From positions 124,001 to 188,000 of the forward strand of contig JAIXYN010000085.1 in the NCBI GenBank assembly GCA_027490195.1: a stretch of 64,000 bases of DNA, in the 5' to 3' direction. The stretch comes from Verrucomicrobiaceae bacterium (lineage in GTDB: Bacteria; Verrucomicrobiota; Verrucomicrobiia; Verrucomicrobiales; Verrucomicrobiaceae). Of this stretch, positions 61,301 to 64,000 are shown piece by piece (position 1 is the stretch's first letter; each line of letters opens with the position of its first letter). Position numbers and translations under genes: made by a program. The notes below the pieces were generated by a model. The model was not told where the DNA came from, searched no databases, and saw only the letters and a program-made list of their open reading frames with translations.

Positions 61301-61453
61301 ATCAGCGAAAGCGACATCGCCAAGAAGGGCACCCGCAAAGTCAGCATGATGCCTCCCGGCCTCATCAACTCCCTCAATCAGGACGAACTCCTCGACCTCA
61401 TCGCCTACCTCACCAGCGGTGGCAATGCGAAGGACAAGGCGTTCGCCAAGTAG
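58337..61453 (+). CDS. Large PVC propeller / HEAT / cytochrome c protein
   Basis: 1038 residues. Signal peptide (MLPRILSTFAAFALLLHTAS), a carbohydrate-binding-like beta domain (about 25-125), a dehydrogenase-like propeller (about 185-540; KGFKVEKLYNVPKDQEGSWV, EYGWRS-like DYGWRSGSGKWP), HEAT-like repeats, then a cytochrome c domain with CATCHRFNGDGGSIGPDLTG near 910. The C-terminal block DPSKVISDQYDSHEITKKDG is the typical heme-binding-region tail. It stands alone, followed by a terminator. Confidence 0.92.
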   Translation: MLPRILSTFAAFALLLHTASAAPQWIWLSKDGNKNPQVTFRYRIEVPAKVQSAALELTCDNGAEALVNGQKVLTNPDWMEATKVDIIKNLKLGAQNEIVVNGHNKGGAAALIARLTLKLPNNEKPIVVETTDKWEATKTGTESWQPAIVINEYGQGPWGLALDGKPGGGRNSGPAESIAASEITVPKGFKVEKLYNVPKDQEGSWVALTVDPKGRLIACDQYGSIYRMGVPAIGKTENLKPEKLAIELGKAHGLLAAFDSLYVMVNEDGKNNGLYRLQDTNGDDQYDKTTKLHTMAGGGEHGLHSMTVSPDGKRIYFNCGNHTKLPEGLMDSRPAKIWSEDHILPRMWDANGHARGLLAPGGYICSMNPDGSGLELFCYGFRNEFDICFNDQGELFTYDADMEWDIGSPWYRPTRVNHCVSGADYGWRSGSGKWPNYYPDSLPTTLDIGPGSPTGVVAGTGAKFPAKYQHAIFINDWTYGTMWAVNLEAKGASYAATKEEFVFGKPLPLTDVVIHPQDGAMYFAVGGRKTQSGVYRVTYVGDESTAPVKAQPLGEDFKLRASLEAYHTGKVDAAKALQDAWSKLSHDDRNVRYAARVAIEKLPVALWQEKVFSETQPVALIEGIIALARVTGAKANSEGGKPAAKPTGTSSEPIGYVSTENVELEGRMLLALGKLVGAKLTLDQQLAALRALELVLIRLGKPDADICAQISTALDLVYPTENAFLNRELCQILVAIDSPTVVSKTLALMATAKDDFQEVATDAVLSRNDGYANAARAAAGSRPNAQQISYMFSLRNATAGWTPEHRQTFFSWFPRARTWKGGNSFKGFIENIRKDALATFVPKDELASLEALSNKVEASTSIPNYVAPKGPGKNWTVDEVVALTAGGLKGRNFTNGEAMYRSTMCATCHRFNGDGGSIGPDLTGVGNRYTMRDLMENIVDPSKVISDQYDSHEITKKDGSIIIGRIVVEENGKVFIMTNPFAPNDHMAISESDIAKKGTRKVSMMPPGLINSLNQDELLDLIAYLTSGGNAKDKAFAK

Positions 61454-61479
61454 TCCAGTTGCGCCGCAACTGGATTGGA

Positions 61480-61511
61480 GAAGGCCGACGATTTCGTCGG
61501 CCTTCTTTTTT
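61480..61511 (+). terminator. Intrinsic terminator after the PVC cytochrome gene
   Basis: Near-perfect 12-bp inverted repeat GAAGGCCGACGA with TCGTCGGCCTTC, then six T residues. A second short hairpin CCAGTTGCG/CGCAACTGG (61455-61473) precedes it. Confidence 0.88.
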
Positions 61512-61515
61512 CTGC

Positions 61516-61992
61516 TCAAGCTTTTTGAATCAAGATCACTTTCAACCCTGCCGCTTTTGCCAACGCAGCTTGGCGAAGATCGCAGGTGATGAATTCCTTG
61601 AAGTGGAGTTCCAGCGCAGCAGCCACGTGAAACAGATCAAAACTTCGGACGTCAAGGCGCTGACTGTAGCTGGCGGAAAGTTCGACAGCGCGTTCAGCGG
61701 CGGCATCCCAAGGCATCGGAGTCGTTTGAAAGAGGCCCTTCATCACGCAGGCTCTCAGACGCCGCTCCGTCTCATCTTGCTCTTTGCGGAACTGACGTTT
61801 GATGGCGGAAGTGGCATTCGAGACAGCGAAGGTGCGCAAACGCAGTGCGTTGGTAACTTCGAGAGCGTGAAACGGCGTGTAGATTAGAAAAGGCCGGCCG
61901 ACACGGCGGTGAGCCGCCAGAGCCGCCTCGTTGTCCACATCCCGCACCAGCAGGCGCACTAGAAAACTGGTGTCCGCATACATTTTCATCAT
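61516..61992 (-). CDS. PIN-domain toxin (VapC-like)
   Basis: 158 residues. MYADTSFLVRLLVRDVDNEA carries the first PIN Asp, HALEVTNALRLRTFA the Glu, and RSFDLFHVAAALELHFKEFI with TCDLRQAALAKAAGL the last acidic residues. VapC toxins are Mg-dependent RNases, often cutting tRNA or rRNA. The start overlaps the antitoxin stop by 4 bases (ATGA). Confidence 0.88.
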   Translation of the reverse strand: MMKMYADTSFLVRLLVRDVDNEAALAAHRRVGRPFLIYTPFHALEVTNALRLRTFAVSNATSAIKRQFRKEQDETERRLRACVMKGLFQTTPMPWDAAAERAVELSASYSQRLDVRSFDLFHVAAALELHFKEFITCDLRQAALAKAAGLKVILIQKA

Positions 61993-62252
61993 CGGTCACC
62001 GCGTGATAGTTCCAGCACATGATCCAGTGACGGTGCGTCAACCATGGGGAGAGGCTGGGCCAGCAAATCTTCGAAATGCTCATCCCATAGACGATTTCGC
62101 TTATCTTCATCGCTACCTGCATCAGCAGCCGGGGCGCTGAGATCCCACAAAGCAACGCCACCATCCGTAATACGTACAGAGTGCCCTCCACCGGTCAGTT
62201 TTTTCACTGACTTGGGATCACGTAACAGCGTGCGAAGTGGAACCGTTTTCAT
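61989..62252 (-). CDS. Antitoxin-like partner of the PIN toxin
   Basis: 87 residues from the ATG at 62252 (MKTVPLRTLLRDPKSVKKLT); the much longer open frame upstream is antisense to the DUF1080 gene and is rejected. The N-terminus resembles Phd/YefM-type DNA-binding antitoxins (KSVKKLTGGGHSVRITDGG), the acidic C-terminus would mask the toxin. Assigned mainly from coupling to the PIN gene. Confidence 0.78.
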   Translation of the reverse strand: MKTVPLRTLLRDPKSVKKLTGGGHSVRITDGGVALWDLSAPAADAGSDEDKRNRLWDEHFEDLLAQPLPMVDAPSLDHVLELSRGDR

Positions 62253-62333
62253 GTGTCTGACAGTAACGTCAGACAACCGGTGCGTCAAGTTGGCTGAAAC
62301 AGGGCACCCCCTGATTGCGTTGCATGCAACATC

Positions 62334-63116
62334 ATGCACCGCCTCCTCCTCACCCTCCCCCTCTTCGCCGTTCTCGCCTCCGCCGCTGAACCCAAAAAAG
62401 AAAAGCCCTTCACCCCCGGCGGCATCTACCGGCAGGGAGATATGCAGCGGCCACGGCCCACGGTGATCACCCCGCCAACAGCGACGACAGCACCCAGTGA
62501 CGCCATCGTTCTCTTCGATGGCAAAGACCTTTCCAAGTTCATCCGCAAGCCGCGCAAGGATGACAAAGACCAAAGCGACGTGCCCAATTGGAAGATCGAA
62601 AACGGCTACGCTGAGATCAAGCCCAAGGGCGGCGACATCGATACCAAGGACAAATTCGGCTCCTGCCAGATCCATCTCGAATGGGCCACGCCCGCCGAGG
62701 TGGTGGGCAAAAGCCAGGGCCGTGGCAACAGCGGTGTTCTCATCCATGGCTGGGGCGAGGTGCAGGTGCTCGACTCCTATGAAAACGACACCTATCCCGA
62801 TGGTCAGGCCGGAGCGATCTACAGCAACTATCCGCCGCTCGTGAACGCCAGCCGCAAGCCCGGCGAATGGCAGAGCTACGACATCATCTGCGAGTGCGCC
62901 AAGCTCGGTGACAAGGGCACCGTGCTCCAGCCTGCACGCATCACCGTGCTGCACAACGGCATCATCGTGCAGCATGCCGCTCCGCTTGAAACGAAGCTGC
63001 AGGAAGTCGGCTTCGCTCTGCAAGACCATCACAACCCGACACGCTATCGCAACATCTGGGTGCGCCCCCTGCACCGTTACGATGAGAATGCAAAGAAGGA
63101 CGAGACGGCGAAGTGA
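62334..63116 (+). CDS. DUF1080 (3-keto-disaccharide hydrolase-like) exported protein
   Basis: 260 residues. Signal peptide MHRLLLTLPLFAVLASAA. DUF1080 sandwich: AIVLFDGKDLSKFIRKP, WKIENGYAEIKPKGGDI, GNSGVLIHGWGEVQVLDSYE, and EVGFALQDHHNPTRYRNIWV with RPL at the end. The family cleaves or binds sugars outside the cytoplasm. It is divergent from the toxin-antitoxin pair. Confidence 0.9.
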   Translation: MHRLLLTLPLFAVLASAAEPKKEKPFTPGGIYRQGDMQRPRPTVITPPTATTAPSDAIVLFDGKDLSKFIRKPRKDDKDQSDVPNWKIENGYAEIKPKGGDIDTKDKFGSCQIHLEWATPAEVVGKSQGRGNSGVLIHGWGEVQVLDSYENDTYPDGQAGAIYSNYPPLVNASRKPGEWQSYDIICECAKLGDKGTVLQPARITVLHNGIIVQHAAPLETKLQEVGFALQDHHNPTRYRNIWVRPLHRYDENAKKDETAK

Positions 63117-63145
63117 TCAAACGCCGTCCGCGCTAAGACTGACTC

Positions 63146-64000
63146 TCACTTGAATTTCACATCCACCTTCGGCAGCATTGCCTTGATCTTGGCCTGCGTT
63201 TCCGGTGGGTAGCTCTGCGGGCGGCGAATGAGTTTCAATTCCTTTAGAAACGCAAAGCCCTGCAACTGCGGCAGACGTTCTTCTGGCAAATCCAGTCCGC
63301 CGATTTCGAGTTGTTCAAGCTGCTTGAGGTCCGTGGCGAGCTTCAGTCCTTCATCGGTCAATTTCTCGCAATGCGTCAGCGTCACCCGCTTCAGCGATGC
63401 GATGCCCTTGATAGCGGCGATGCCTTCTGGGCCGTCAAGCCCGTCGCCAAGCTGCAAGTATTCGAGCGGCAGGCCCACGAGGTTCTTCAGAGCTGCCGCT
63501 GTGGCATTGTGCGTGCCGAGTTCGAGGCCCTTGAGCTTTTTGAGCTTGGCCAGATGCACCGCACCAGCATCCGTGAATTTGGCGTGAGCGAGACTGATGC
63601 TTTCGAGGTTTGGCAAATGGTCGCAAAGCTGTTCAATGCCCGCATCATCAATGCTGCTGCCACGGTGGCTGACTTTAACCACATGCGTCCACCCCTCGCA
63701 CTTAGCGTAGGCGCGTCCGGTCATGGCAGTGCCGACGAAAGAAAATGCTTCAAGATTTTTCAATCCGGCGAGCTTTTCCATGCCCGCGTCTGTGAGCTTG
63801 CCGTTGTTGGTGAAGCGTAGCACCTTCAAATTCGTGAGCTTCCCGAGCGGCGCGATCCACTCGTCGTTCGCCTTGGTCGAGATCACATTCAGCGACTCCA
63901 GCGTGGTGATGTGACCGAGATGCTCAAAGAAGGCAGCGTCATACGGATCATCCTTGCGGTGGTCATGCGGCCCAGTGTTCGGCACGGCGAGGTCCACGAG
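63146..64000 (-). CDS. Leucine-rich repeat protein, N-terminus outside window
   Basis: 284 codons in frame to the right edge, so the gene continues. At least eight leucine-rich repeats of about 24 residues: TTLESLNVISTKANDEWIAP, TNLKVLRFTNNGKLTDAGME, PNLESISLAHAKFTDAGAVH, KQLEQLEIGGLDL. The TDAGM/TDAGA spacing is the bacterial RNI-like type frequent in PVC. Function unknown; probably protein binding. Confidence 0.85.
   Translation of the reverse strand, partial: LVDLAVPNTGPHDHRKDDPYDAAFFEHLGHITTLESLNVISTKANDEWIAPLGKLTNLKVLRFTNNGKLTDAGMEKLAGLKNLEAFSFVGTAMTGRAYAKCEGWTHVVKVSHRGSSIDDAGIEQLCDHLPNLESISLAHAKFTDAGAVHLAKLKKLKGLELGTHNATAAALKNLVGLPLEYLQLGDGLDGPEGIAAIKGIASLKRVTLTHCEKLTDEGLKLATDLKQLEQLEIGGLDLPEERLPQLQGFAFLKELKLIRRPQSYPPETQAKIKAMLPKVDVKFK

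Noticed and set aside
61989-63074. 361-codon version of the antitoxin frame
   Set aside because: The upstream part is antisense to the DUF1080 gene; the short start at 62252 gives a normal antitoxin size.

Overview
The window looks like a chromosomal segment of a verrucomicrobium (Verrucomicrobiales, near Prosthecobacter or Verrucomicrobium). Reasons: several PVC-type secreted oxidation modules (c-type cytochrome with DUF1549/DUF1553, two DUF1501 proteins with Tat signals, three-domain propeller/HEAT/cytochrome proteins, DUF1080 and DUF6807 proteins), a TIGR03790 protein, and high GC with short intergenic spaces. Species assignment is an inference; no rRNA is present.

Region 1 (1-8.5 kb, minus strand): an alpha-2-macroglobulin-like protein running off the left edge, dxr (isoprenoids), cdsA (phospholipids), and an AmgK/MurU-like kinase and nucleotidyltransferase pair (cell-wall sugar recycling), preceded by a small membrane-anchored protein. 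Region 2 (8.7-18.5 kb, plus): small exported proteins, an NsrR-like Rrf2 regulator with a near-perfect palindrome before it, a monohaem protein, a MORN lipoprotein, a TrkA-C membrane protein, an SDR enzyme, a DUF1080 protein, an M20 peptidase, a tandem metallo-beta-lactamase protein and a serine beta-lactamase-type hydrolase. Region 3 (18.6-29 kb, plus): the PVC oxidation cluster. Region 4 (29-43 kb): a GT-C-like membrane protein, an Mrr/bactofilin-like protein, metX, a PhnP-like hydrolase, a TIGR03790 protein, a PQQ-propeller protein, a cNMP/FHA protein, an enolase-superfamily enzyme, two amidohydrolases and a sugar isomerase-like protein.

Region 5 (43.1-54.7 kb, almost all minus) is the exceptional part. 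In transcription order it holds a small ORF; a 92-nt long-stem hairpin; 18 closely packed tRNA genes, nearly all with encoded CCA; a DraRnl-type RNA ligase gene broken by one in-frame TAG; four more tRNA genes; a Y-RNA-like gene; an unrecognised protein; four more tandem Y-RNA-like genes; a Ro60/TROVE protein; an RlaP-type nucleotidyltransferase; RtcB; and two paralogous HNH nucleases. The 22 tRNAs cover at least 18 amino acids. Most share an altered T-loop and D-loop, and two carry homologous 56-64 nt structured insertions. The five Y-like RNAs share one architecture with compensatory base changes and, in three or four of them, a circularly permuted tRNA-like domain with a closed acceptor stem. 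Together this reads as an RNA repair and RNA quality-control locus carrying its own, divergent tRNA set.

Region 6 (54.7-64 kb): a zinc-type ABC binding lipoprotein, mutY, rnhC, an HU-like protein, a second large PVC propeller/cytochrome protein, a VapBC-like toxin-antitoxin pair, a DUF1080 protein and a leucine-rich repeat protein cut by the right edge.
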